Source: Hanleya hanleyi
Lineage: Eukaryota; Mollusca; Polyplacophora; Lepidopleurida; Hanleyidae
Reading direction: 5' to 3'
NCBI GenBank assembly: GCA_036873755.1
Contig: JAVTVY010037353.1
Coordinates: forward strand, 92,255-156,254
DNA length: 64,000 nucleotides
A model generated the notes under the pieces. The model was given only the letters and a program-made list of their open reading frames with translations, was not told the origin of the DNA and did no database searches. A program made the translations under genes and the position numbers. Positions 46,572-58,159 of the stretch are shown in pieces; the first letter of the stretch is position 1, and each line of letters starts with the position of its first letter.

Positions 46572-47658
46572 GACATTTACTTTGACACGAGCACCTATCC
46601 TTTGATGTACCGTATACAATGTTCTATGTTTTGTCAATATTTTTGACTGCGATGACGTTATCCAACAATGCGATAGACTGCATTGAATCCATCGCATTGG
46701 TGCAGACCATTCCAACATTTTTCATAACAACGTTGTACTGTAACGTTATGCAACAACCGTTATGCAAGACGGTAGGGCTGTACCGGCATTCACAAACCTC
46801 GATCCGTTTTCCGCTTTTTACAAACAGCTTCAAATCTAATCTCACCCACAGGCAACAAAAATGTAATAAGCTGTTACATTATGATGCGCGTGGTTTATTA
46901 CGCGAAACCTGTCACACCATTTAGTTTCTAACTATGCAGTTATGTCAACCATGCCATTATATATTTCAATCATGTCATAAATAACTTCAGTACGGTACTT
47001 TATCAAGACAAACGCAAACGAACTCTTTTGGGGGAGAGCAGTTTTACAAAATTTACAGAGCTGTGACGCGGCTTAGCAACACAATGGCGGACTTTTCATT
47101 GAAAAAATGACGGGGATGGGAGGGGTAGGTATGTATGACTACATTATCATTATCCATCACGCGTTGGTGATCCCTGCCAGTCAAAACGACAAACCAATGG
47201 AATATCATCGAATCATGCGAACTGTTCCTTCCGTTCTACAGTTTTACTACGGTGGGGCAGAGATCATTCCTGCAGCCGTTTAGACGAAAGGTATATGCAA
47301 TCGAAGCCAGGAGATTGCTGTACCGGGGGTCTATTTCCGGCAACGAGGGATCTACGTTGGAACTGCACCCTCATTACGTGGAGTTGGACTCTATGCAACA
47401 ATTGGATTGACGAGAGTGTCATAATAGGCGCAACGTCGCCATAACAACGTTGTACTGTGACGTTATGCAACGATCGGATTGGCGACAGTGTTAAAATGAA
47501 TCGCTTTGGGGTGGAACTTGGTTACATTTGGATACATTTCCAGTACAACGTTATACTGTGAGGTTGTGCAACAACCGTATTGCCATAATGCCTCGCTTCG
47601 GGGTGGAATATGGCTACATTTAGATATATCTCTATAAAGCGTCGTGCTCTCAATGCTT
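46572..47658. other. Non-coding stretch with ~100-bp units
   Basis: No gene supported. Around 47340-47660 three diverged units of about 100 bp share ACGTTRTACTGTGACGTTATG followed by CAACAA-like words; single related copies occur near 46728 and 50995. Confidence 0.5.
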
Positions 47659-47674
47659 TTTGTCAACTAACTTT

Positions 47675-48771
47675 CTTTTCTTTTTTTCTTTTTTAAATGG
47701 TTGAATTTATTATCCGCATATTTATAATATACATATATACAAATATATATAGTTCGTCTGACCAGCATGAGGTATTAATTACAGTTAGTATGTCGATTTC
47801 TATTATTAATTACTTACATTTATTCGAGTTTACCCAGGTCACCAGTCAATTCATGTAACTGTATGTACATAAATTCATCAAATAAATTATTGCAATAGAT
47901 TATTACTATTAATACTGAAGAGTCGTAGAAACGACGATACCGGTTTTGAAGAAAATATTAATGTAGTAACCCCAGCATATACTACTACATGTAGTTTCGT
48001 GGTTTTTTCAATATTTATACACATATATGTATGAAGTATAAGCAAACATACTAAAGAAACACACCAAAAAAACAAAAAATCTTAAAACCAGGACACACGT
48101 AAAAAAAAAAAACAATAATAAAAAAAAATATTGAAAAAACAAGGAGAAAAAGAAAGAAAAAAAAGAAAACTTGGGTTTCAAGACTAGAATAAATATATAA
48201 TTTCTTAAGCACGTAATACCATATCAGTTTCTTTTACTTCCAAGTATCTGCTGGGACATCATGGTCTAATCAAAATGTAAGTTGAACATTTCCCATTTCA
48301 AACATGGTGAAAGGTCTAGTTTTGATTCATCATTTTCAAGGGTGTAGTGATTACGAAATATATGTTTGAGGGTTGGAAAATTTAGCTGTCTGTCCAGAAA
48401 CTTATTTTTATAGATATACATTTTTGTTAATATCATTAGCGTGTTCAGGCCACATATATTTTTTCCCCATCCCACGACCATTTCTTTTGCCGTAATAATG
48501 TAGTCCAGCCCTATTTCCGTTTTTAGCCATTTTTGAAGATTAGACCATAATGGCTTGACCATACTGCACTGGAAGAATAGATGTTCGAAGGTTTCACTTT
48601 CTGTTTTACAGTAGTCACATAAATCGTCACTGGTGATACCAATGCGATGCAGCAGCGACTTTGTATAAATAATTCTATGTAGAAAGCGATAGTGGAAGTC
48701 TCTCAATTTGGTATGTTGATAGCAATGTACATTTACGTCAAAAACGCTGGGCCAATCTATTTCACACTAAC
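47675..48771 (-). mobile_element. 5'-truncated L1/Tx1-like LINE with 16-bp target duplication
   Basis: An insertion on the minus strand, flanked by perfect copies of TTTGTCAACTAACTTT (47659-47674 and 48772-48787). Its 3' end on the minus strand is A-rich and abuts the left duplication, as expected for target-primed reverse transcription. Only the last part of the coding sequence remains. The 3' untranslated part includes a T-rich tract (A-rich on the plus strand, 48060-48175). Confidence 0.88.
48266..48770 (-). pseudogene. LINE ORF2 C-terminal zinc-binding (zf-RVT) region
   Basis: A frame open from about 48770 to 48266. It includes LRDFHYRFLHRIIYT and a Cys-His cluster (CDYCKTESETFEHLFFQC), the pattern of the reverse-transcriptase zinc-binding domain at the C-terminus of L1/Tx1-type ORF2 proteins. 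The Met at 48706 is not a true start, since similarity runs upstream of it. The RT and endonuclease are missing because of 5' truncation. Confidence 0.8.
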
Positions 48772-48882
48772 TTTGTCAACTAACTTTATCCGCCACAATT
48801 TACATAAAAGCAATACATACCAATGGTTATCGTGCTGATATTTGAGAATAAGTATGATTGGTGATAAACCCGAATATAAAAT

Positions 48883-49587
48883 TTGGCTGAAAATTTAAAA
48901 TTCAGAACTCAGAAGATTTCGTTCTATCCTATATCTGTGATACCAGTGGTGATGAAAGTCTTCGAAAAACTTGTTCATCGACAATTGTGCAAGTATATTG
49001 AACAAAATAACATTCTTAATCTACATCAGTCAGGCTTCAGACCTAAGCACTCGACTACAACAGCTTTAATCGATGTAACTGATTATTTGTATGAAAACAT
49101 GAACAATGGCCTACTAACAGGTGCCATATTTCTAGACCTGAAAAAGGCCTTCGATACCATTGACAGAACTATATTGCTACGAAAACTCCACCAAATGGGA
49201 GCAAAGGGGACTGAAATGAACTGGTTCAATGCCTACTTAGTAAACAGGTTACAGTTAGTGCGGAACGAGGTTCTGTCTGATCCAATGATAATTGATTATG
49301 GTGTCCCTCAAGGCTCCATCTTGGGACCACTTCTGTTTACCCTTTACATAAACGATTTGCCATCATGTGTAAATAACAGTAAAGTAGTGTTATATGCTGA
49401 TGACACGGCATTATTCTTTTCAGCTAGAACAACAACAGAGATTGAACTTGCTTTGTCCTCGGATCTTAACAATATCACAAGCTGGCTTATTGATAACAAA
49501 CTGACACTTAATGTTTCAAAGACTTCATGTACGGTATGGTATTTGGCTCACAACACCGAGTTTCTAGAGATGGTGAGATCAGCATAA
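48883..49587 (+). pseudogene. LINE reverse transcriptase, main part
   Basis: Contains RT motifs in order: FRPKHSTTTALID, the A motif FLDLKKAFDTID, the B motif GVPQGSILGPLLF, and the C motif VLYADDTALF with the catalytic YADD. The next conserved segment continues in another frame from about 49530, so one frameshift breaks the protein. Confidence 0.9.
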
Positions 49588-50225
49588 CTGTTAACAATGA
49601 AGTGATTCGCCAGACCGATTGTTTTAAATATCTAGGCTTATACTTTGACCCATTATTAAATTGGAAATCTCATGTCGAGAAAATGTGTAACAAAGTATCG
49701 TCACGACTAGGAGTGTTACAGAGAATCAGACGTTATGTGAGTGATGAAACGGCTAAGAAAATATTTCAAACTACTATCCAGCCTGTAATTGATTACGTTG
49801 ATGTCGTTTGGGACAATGGTACCAAATGTAATGTAACCAGGGTAAAACAATTAATCTGTAGAGCTGGTAGAATCATATTGCAAGTTAAACCCAGAACGCC
49901 GAGTGAACATGTTTTAAGCACTTTAAATTGGAGTTACCCTACCAACAGAATTAATTACCACAAAGCTTGCATGATGTATAAATGTTTAAATGGATTAGTA
50001 CCACAATATCTCACAAATAGGTATACTTATGTGAATGAAGTTCACAGATATGGAACAAGAGGGAGAGATAATGTAGTTTTACCTCGTTCCAATACGACAT
50101 TTTTAGATAAATCTTTTAAATATTCTGCTGCCAGGATCTGGAATGTTTTACCATTAGATGTCCGCCATGCCACAACTTATGACAAATTCAAACGTTTTTA
50201 TCGGAGGCAGTTGCTTAATCCATGA
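49527..50225 (+). pseudogene. LINE reverse transcriptase, thumb and C-terminal part
   Basis: Continues the RT in a shifted frame: CFKYLGLYFDP marks the palm-thumb boundary, then the C-terminal region ends in ARIWNVLPLDVR and FKRFYRRQL, typical of CR1/Jockey-group LINEs. The stop at 50225 fits the family's normal end. Confidence 0.88.
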
Positions 50226-50569
50226 TGAAATAGATTTATGAAATAGATCGATTTTAAGATGAATACAGCTAAGAAAATATTTCAAAATATTCCAGATCTT
50301 AGCAGTGTACTTTTAGTTTAGTTTTAGTCTGTTTTTTGCCTTTGTCTTTTTTAGTTCGATTGATGTAAAGGTTAGTTTTAGTCTGGTTTTTTGCCTTTGT
50401 CTTTTTAGCTCGATTCATGTAAATTCTATTTTGATTGTTAATTTATTATTGTTAATTAGTCATGTATCTGTGTGTGATAGAGGGCTCCTTGGGAGAGCAG
50501 CCGTTAAGGTTGAAAGGACCACCCTCTATAAATAAGTTGAATAAATAAATAAATAAATAAATAAATAAA

Positions 50570-51620
50570 ACGTGATCTCACACTAACAAATAGCATCGCT
50601 AGAAATATGAGGAACAATATGGCCAAAGAATTAGAGATTGCACGCGCTGCGAGAATGGGTCAATCATTGCAAAACCACCAATTCTCTATGAGATAAGTCT
50701 TGTAACATTACTTATGCCATTGATACAGAAAAAGAAAACAATCGGGGCCAATACTGATCATTGGGGAAAGCCATATAAAGTTGAAGACGGTTCCCAGTAG
50801 GTGCCGTATAAATAACACATTACTCGTGTGCAAAGTACACGCCAGGCCTCGGAATGCAGTTGTGATATTATAATAGCTGGGGGCCGGACAACTGCTGATG
50901 ACACACAATTTTCGGAATTGCGACAACGTCATTAGTAGTTCATACAGTGTATCACTTTGTGGTGGAACATTGCTAAATTTTGATGCATTTCCAGTACACT
51001 GTCGTATTGTGACGTTATGCAACAATGGGGTTGATGAGGATATCACAGAAGGACGCCAATCTAGGTAAACCAAGATGGTAAATCAGGAGAATATCGTCTA
51101 GACGTAACGCTATGAAAACTTCGTGCGAAATGTTCGCCCATATTCGACGAGATCCCATAATAAGCCAATCACGACAATTTCTACCTTATCTCTCTAACAA
51201 TGATTGACGTTAAGTTCACGAAGACATCTTTTCACGGCACAATCTTTTGATACTTCCTACCCCCTAACAAAGCCAGACCTTTTGGCGAGAGTAAACTCTC
51301 TGATCTTTACGGTTTACCACGTACACTGTCTGGAAATGATATTTGGATACTGTTTCAGGATAATGTTTATATATTAGACCACGTGCTACCGTATGTAATT
51401 ACTGAGGGCGTGATTTTGAAATTGTTTCACCAAGCTAGCCACCTGATTGGCTAATAAATGTAGTTTCAAATTCGCACGGAATTTATGTAGGGCTGCAGTC
51501 AGATATAATATTCCATGATATTTGAGTTTACCGAGATTGAGAAGGACGTATACATGCAGGCACGGAATCTATACAAGAATTATATTATCGACTATACTTT
51601 TATGTTGTTGGTGCAAGTGT
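50570..51620. other. Non-coding stretch, no gene seen
   Basis: Contains one copy (about 50920-51010) of the repeat word with GTGACGTTATGCAACAA seen at 47450. No gene supported. Confidence 0.4.
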
Positions 51621-51622
51621 TA

Positions 51623-51930
51623 TTTGAAATGATACCCTGCAATGTAAATGTTGTAACAGCTGTATTTATTATTAGGCTCATTATATTATTGTTCGTTGAT
51701 CGTCACCTACATGTATACCCCGCCAGCAAAGTTGGACGGGCGAACAGACGGGTGGGTTGTATTGCAATTTTCTGTGTTTGATTTTTTTTAAATGATACTG
51801 TACAATGTAAAAGCTGTAACAGCTGTATTTAATATTGGGCTCATTTTTTATTGCTCGTTGATAATCACCTACACTCGCCAGCAAAATTAGACGGGCGAAC
51901 AGACGGGTGGGGTGTATTGCCATTTTTAGA
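51623..51930 (+). repeat. Tandem duplication, 163-bp period
   Basis: Two copies share GTAACAGCTGTATTTA (51653 and 51816), then GACGGGCGAACAGACGGGTG. They are slightly diverged. No coding content. Confidence 0.85.
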
Positions 51931-53529
51931 CTGCCATATAATATATTCCGTGAAAAAGGCTAATTGATTATAGATATATACAAACCTCTGAGCACGCAAA
52001 CGCCTTTATTGTACAAGCTTTCGACTCTCATAAATGGCCTGATGAATTTCGTAAGATTGTGCATTAAATATGTGTGTCTATTTCCATAGTCATCGAACGA
52101 GAATCTCAAACATTATATATCGCAGGCTAATTGAGGGTTAATTTATATAATTTGCAAAATAAGCTATACTGGCCTATCTGTGGTTACCGGACTACATCGT
52201 CTTGATTTTTCAGCATAAGTTGCTTGAATAAAAATGTGTTTTAGTAAAATAGACAAAAGTAAGACGAGAAAATATGGAGCGGGCAGTGGTGATAAGCGAA
52301 CAATTGAATTTTCCTGAAAACGTGCTGTAATCAAGTTATGTTTATTTTACTGTTTCATAATTACATATCTGGCTTTACTTCATATGCAGAGATCCACAAA
52401 TTAGTTTTGTATAATACAGAGGGGAAGGTGAAAAGACCAGATACGTTAAGATGGATAGACCGCCCCGGCTGAAGCTGAAAGATGAAACATTAAATATGAT
52501 ACGAATATCTCGATTAGCAGAAGCTATGCCACTGGGTCGAACTTTACGGGGTAGTTTTTATTTCATTTGGTGCTCTATTTCAAATACGATCGTTGAAGTA
52601 ATGCACAGGCACTCAACACAAGAGTTTTCGGGTGTTGGGGTGGTTTTAGGGTGAAGTGTCGAAATACCGGGTCTCTATACATGATCCCATGCTTTATACA
52701 AACGAGAGATCCTGAAGGATCCTGTAAGCTAATGACATGAGGATCTATTTGTCCATTGTTACTGAGAACAAACGATTGATTTGTAATTTTGTTTGCAGAA
52801 TTTCGAATTTGATTGAAAAAGATTGAAAAAGGGTCACTGGAAAACACCAAGATATTATCTTTATAACTTTTAGGAATTTCAAGATTTCTTGAAACTGTAC
52901 TTGATGTCGGTTGTTATAGTACAAGTGAGAGCAAAGTTAGTCTGAAAGTGAATGTCCGGAGGATCCCTCGCCTTCGTTTTGTAGTATTTTTTTTTTTTTG
53001 CACGTGTCATCATTGGGTACTTTGACACTTTGGCATGAGCTATGAAACATACTACCTAAGATTTTATAATTAGGAACGAATGCTAATTCTGAACTGTTTA
53101 CCGGGCTAGTTTGAGATATCTCTTTTAAGATACCATGCTCGGAAATAGTAAGATAGTACACAACTTGATACTGAAGGGATCCGGTCCGTGCAGTAATGTT
53201 GAAACTTTGAAAGTGTCTGATTCCTGATTATCTCCCATGGATCGAAATACGCAGTAGTCTACAGTTGTCGAGTTGTGATGTTGCCTCACAAGAGTGACAT
53301 GCCTTCCTGTAGCCGACCCGTCGGCAGACGAAACGGTGGCGCAGTTCACTTGCGACGGCATGGACTAAAGTAAACTGATTTAAAATTACATTTTAATTCG
53401 GAATCATTTGAACTCCTTGATATATGGATATTCTCTATACTCCATATATGGAATATGCCCCCACCGTTTGATCCGACGACTCTTGAAATGCAACGGCACA
53501 ACTCGGGAATACCATATTAATTTGAAGCG
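51931..53529 (-). other. Mostly non-coding; possible decayed gene 52575-53361
   Basis: On the minus strand three successive frames (53125-53361, 52937-53161, 52575-52850) overlap or abut and look coding-like, for example TGRHVTLVRQHH, then VYYLTISEHGILKEIS in a shifted frame. They could be a pseudogene broken by at least two frameshifts. I do not recognise the family. The rest is anonymous. Confidence 0.25.
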
Positions 53530-54270
53530 TAACTTGGATTTTCGAATCAGACCAAAACCGGTATGGGACCTGTTTACCAATTTTCAGAAAGATCTATGAA
53601 GTAGTTCCTGAGAATTCACGATAACGTCTCAAGGGAAAATTCAAGATGACCCCCTGGCGGCCATAATGGATTTTCGAATCGGGCCGAGAAAAAGGTATCT
53701 TGCACAACTAGACCCCAAGTTGAACCTGCGTATCAAATTTGAGAAAGATTCATGCAGTAGTTCCTGAGAAATCGCGATAACAAAGTTTCATGTGGAAATT
53801 CAATATGGTCACCTGGTGGCCATATCGGATTTTCGAATCAGACCAGAAAAGGTATCTTGCACAACTAGACCCCCAAGGGCAACCTGTCTACCAAACTTGA
53901 GAAAGACCAATGCAGTAGTTCCTGAGAAATCGTGATAAAGTTTCATGGGGAAATCCAAGATGGTCGCCTGGTGGCCATATTGGATTTTCGGATCAGACCA
54001 GAAAAGGTATCTTGCACAACTAGACCCCAATGGGAACCTGTGTACCAAATTTGAGAGCGATCCATGGAGTAGTTCCTGAGATATCGCGATAACAATGTTT
54101 CATGGGGAAATCCAAGATGACTGCCTGGTGTCCATATTGGATTTTCGAATCGGACCAGAACAGGTATCTTGCACAACTAGACCCCAAGGGGAACCTTTGT
54201 ACCAAATTTGAGAAAGATTCATGCAGTAGTTCCTGAGAAATCGCGATAACAAGAATTGTTTACGGACGGA
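53530..54270 (-). repeat. ~156-bp tandem repeat with GGACG tail
   Basis: Four to five units marked by TGCACAACTAGACCCC at 53701, 53858, 54013 and 54170 (steps 157, 155, 157). Each has GTAGTTCCTGAGAAATCGCG and GGCCATATTGGATTTTCG. The array ends in an ACGGACGGACGACGGACG tail. Unit length and tail resemble pearl/Helitron-associated core repeats of molluscs. The several 60-80 codon minus-strand frames translate the repeat. Confidence 0.9.
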
Positions 54271-55190
54271 CGACGGACGAAAAGTGATGCTAAAAAGACA
54301 CCTATTTTTATATAAAGCATGGGTGTATGTATAGAGATTCCACATTTAGATACCTCACCCTGAACCCCCCCCCCCCACCACACACACACACACACAAAAC
54401 TCTTGTTGAGGGCCTGTGAGTACCGAATGGATCAAATGGAATATGGATTGATGGTCTGCTGGATCAAATCCCAAAATATATCTTCAAAATATTTAAATAA
54501 TTTGATGTTTTTTTCCGACTCCATATCATGATTACAATTCATATAGGGATATTTGTTTCTGGAAAGAAAGCACCGAAAGGTTCTGTATCTCGAGTTATAA
54601 TATTCAGCAAATATTTCGATATTTTTTTTCTCCGCGTGCTGACTCTGTCTGACTGTCCAAAGATTGCATCTCACGACAAAAGATCTGCATTATGATGGTA
54701 TATTTATTATACACAGAACCCTGCGAAAATCGTTGCCGGATCGGGCTCCCTTATAAAATCATCTTCACATGTACAGGTGAATCCTAAATCCTCGCAGAAG
54801 GTTTACGTGGACATTTTTTGTGTTTCGAATAAGTTCTCGAGTCCATGCCTCTTTACAATCGAGTACATTTAATTCCCAGCGCTTGTTTCGAATTAGCATA
54901 CCGGTATCTCAAGACTGCGGGTTTTGCTTTGACTTCAATCCATTAGTCCCACAGATTAGTTTTGCATAAACTAGAATGATTGAAACTCCGAATAAGGATG
55001 TCATTTTGATATATAATTCTATATAATATGTGTTCCTGATGATGGCCTAAACAAGTGCTGAAATATAGAATTATATATCAAAATGACGATTTTAGCCGGA
55101 TATCAAAGCACTTTGGCTCGAGATTAAATCCAATCTCGCAGCGAATTGGCATAATGAACTAGCTTAGCGCATTCACTGATTGGTTCGATT
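53981..55190 (+). repeat. 1.2-kb direct duplication, copy A
   Basis: Nearly identical to 56850-58131. It takes in the last ~1.8 units of the 156-bp array, a poly-C/(CA)n tract at 54366-54397, an 80-codon minus frame (54432-54674) with an identical counterpart at 57315-57557, and a hairpin at 55000-55087. It ends in GATTGGTTCGATTTGGA at about 55190. Copy B has a longer hairpin arm and small indels. Confidence 0.92.
55000..55087. other. Long hairpin with CTGATGA...GAAA between its arms
   Basis: Perfect 25-base arms (55000-55024 and 55063-55087) enclose 38 bases that contain CTGATGA and, 17 bases later, GAAA. The copy at about 57853-58012 has arms extended to about 60 bases. The words match the conserved core of hammerhead ribozymes, but stems I and II are poor. 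Confidence 0.6.
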
Positions 55191-55259
55191 TGGACAGTCA
55201 GGCAGTTTTGAATTTGGATGGCGCATGCAATCCGTTAGGATTATGCGCGCCAGTATCAT

Positions 55260-56849
55260 TGCATTGAGTTGGTTAAAAAATAAAACTGATTTTAAAAACA
55301 CAATAAAAGTGTTAAAAACGGTGTGTTAAAAAGCAACGGGGAAATATATTGAGAAAAAATAGACATATGTCTGTATAAATAGCTCAAGTGTCATTTTAGA
55401 CTAAAGAACAGAAAATTATATATAATAGACTATATATTGATTTAAATATGTTATTAAAAAACAACATATAGGAAAACCAGACTCCAAAGGCGTTATTTAT
55501 AGACATAAAAGGAAGGGGAAATAATCGAATCAACAACCATAATATAATAATACACCAATATAAAACTGAATTAAAAAAGGCCAATATAGTACATGCATAT
55601 TTCGTTTCTGACTAGCATTAAACTCGATATATAATTTAGATGAATAGGTGGATAATTTAAAACAATAATCGATATAATATCCATACTCCTCCTGATGAAC
55701 ACCGCGAATGAGGACCTCCAATGGTATCCTCAAACACTAATATCCAATCAGAAGGAGCAAGGACATCATTTAAAATATGCTCTTTTAATCGAGCAGAGAT
55801 AATTTCAAACCACCAATAAGAAAATATATATTAAATTATTATCATCTAATATTCCTCAGCTCATTTTTGTAAATTTAAAATTATATGCATGTACCATTAG
55901 AGTAACCTAGACTAGATATTAAACTCTATAACAGAATAGTAAAATCAATATAAAAATCTGCGGGTGCCTAGTATAAAGAAATAGTTACAAAACTTTCACT
56001 AAAATCTCTTAGAACGTATCATAAATCTAGACACTGCCGCAAACACTTTATCCCTGTTTTTAGGAGGATTCAACATAGAATCAAAAGTTGGATTAAAATC
56101 ACCAGCCAGTATAAGTTCATCAAATAGTAATTGTCGTTGGTTTACGTATCGAGTACAATTAAGTAAAAAATGACTAATAGTCTCTTCTTGATCACATGAG
56201 TCACATAAACCATTATCATGAATGTTTCGCTTATGAAGATAAGAATTAAATAGAATGTGACCAACTAAAAGTCGAAACATGAGTACTTCAGCCCAACGTG
56301 ACTGTAAATTTAATACACCACCTTTAATAGAAGGTTGAAATCTATAATAAAATCGACCTTTATCCGAATTATCCCAAAGATCTTGCCATAACGAATTAAA
56401 ATGGGGATATAAACAAGACATTGCTTCTGATAAGGTAAGGCCGATATCAATTGATAAAGTGTCGAATGACCGTGCTTGGTTGGCAAGATGGTCTGCCAAT
56501 TCATTGCCTTGTATTCCTGCATGCCCAGGTATCCATGCCAAGTAAACATTAATATTATTAACTTCATACCAGAGAGGATATGTAAGATTTCATATAATAT
56601 ACCAGAGGACTTATTCCAAGTAAAATTGAGTAAAGCTTGTAAGGCACTTAAAGAGTCAGTTAAAATAACCGCTCTGGATATACGGACTTCTTTAATAAAA
56701 TTGATAGCCATCAGAATGGCAATTACCTCACCAGTAAAAACTGACACATGATCAGTAAGTCTAAATGATTTATTATATTTAAGTTCTGGAATACAGAACG
56801 CAGCTCCCACTTTACCAGTGTCGGGACATTTAGAAGCGTTGGTATAAAT
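55260..56849 (-). mobile_element. RNase H-bearing LINE fragment, minus strand
   Basis: Between the two copies of the 1.2-kb duplication. 55999-56810 encodes the C-terminal part of a LINE; 55260-55998 is AT-rich and is probably its 3' untranslated region. Truncated at 56849 by the duplication boundary. Confidence 0.7.
55999..56810 (-). pseudogene. LINE RNase H domain and C-terminal zinc cluster
   Basis: Two overlapping frames. 56310-56810 has the RNase H motifs GEVIAILMAI and AVILTDSLSALQAL. 55999-56541 has WIPGHAGIQGNELADHLA, the final RNase H motif, then a CX2C...H...C cluster (CDSCDQEETISHFLLNC). A frameshift around 56540 splits them. RNase H in this position is typical of the I group of LINEs (including R1- and Nimb-like types). 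Confidence 0.85.
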
Positions 56850-58131
56850 TGGATTTTCGGATCAGACCAGAAAAGGTATCTTGCACAACTAGACCCCAAT
56901 GGGAACCTGTGTACCAAATTTGAGAGCGATCCATGGAGTAGTTCCTGAGATATCGCGATAACAATGTTTCATGGGGAAATCCAAGATGACTGCCTGGTGG
57001 CCATATTGGATTTTCGAATCGGACCAGAACAGGTATCTTGCACAACTAGACCCCAAGGGGAACCTTTGTACCAAATTTGAGAAAGATTCATGCAGTAGTT
57101 CCTGAGAAATCGCGATAACAAGAATTGTTTACGGACGGACGACGGACGACGGACGACGGACGAAAAGTGATGCTAAAAAGACACCTATTTTTATATAAAG
57201 CATGGGTGTATGTATAGAGATTCCACATTTAGATACCTCACCCTGAACCCCCCCCCCCCACCACACACACACACACACAAAACTCTTGTTGAGGGCCTGT
57301 GAGTACCGAATGGATCAAATGGAATATGGATTGATGGTCTGCTGGATCAAATCCCAAAATATATCTTCAAAATATTTAAATAATTTGATGTTTTTTTCCG
57401 ACTCCATATCATGATTACAATTCATATAGGGATATTTGTTTCTGGAAAGAAAGCACCGAAAGGTTCTGTATCTCGAGTTATAATATTCAGCAAATATTTC
57501 GATATTTTTTTTCTCCGCGTGCTGACTCTGTCTGACTGTCCAGAGATTGCATCTCACGACAAAAGATCTGCATTATGATGGTATATTTATTATACACAGA
57601 ACCCTGCGAAAATCGTTGCCGGATCGGGCTCCCTTTTAAAATCATCTTCACATGTACAGGTGAATCCTAAATCCTCGCAGAAGGTTTACCTGGACATTTT
57701 TGGTGTTTCGAATAAGTTCTGAGTCCATGCCTCTATAAGACAATCAAGTACATTTAATTCCCAGCGCTTGTTTCGAATAGCATACCGGTATCTCAAGACT
57801 GCGGTTTTTGCTTTGACTTGAATCCATTAGTCCCACAGATTAGTTTTGCATAAACTAGAATGATTGAAACTCCGAATAAGGATGTCATTTTGATATATAA
57901 TTCTATATAATATGTATTCCTGATGATGGCCTAAACAAGTGCTGAAATATAGAATTATATATCAAAATGACATCCTTATTTCATAGTTTCCATCATTCTA
58001 GTTTATTGCTTTGACTTTCGATGTCGATTTTAGCCGGATATCAAAGCACTTTGGCTCGAGATTAAATCCAACCTCGCAGCGAATTGGCATAATGAACTAG
58101 CTTAGCGCATTCACTGATTGGTTCGATTTGG
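56850..58131 (+). repeat. 1.2-kb direct duplication, copy B
   Basis: Counterpart of 53981-55190. The offset grows from 2869 at the start to about 2940 at the end through small insertions, including extra GACGGAC units near 57140 and about 45 bases completing the right hairpin arm at 57968-58025. Confidence 0.92.
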
Positions 58132-58159
58132 AGGGAACCCCTTGATCTATTTATATCCA

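Larger units (their letters stand above)
48880..50569 (+). mobile_element. CR1/Jockey-like LINE, 5'-truncated
   Basis: A plus-strand LINE fragment starting inside the RT domain and ending in a short 3' untranslated region with an (AAAT)n tail at about 50537-50569, typical of CR1/L2-type LINEs. No endonuclease domain is present upstream; no target duplication was found. Confidence 0.85.
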
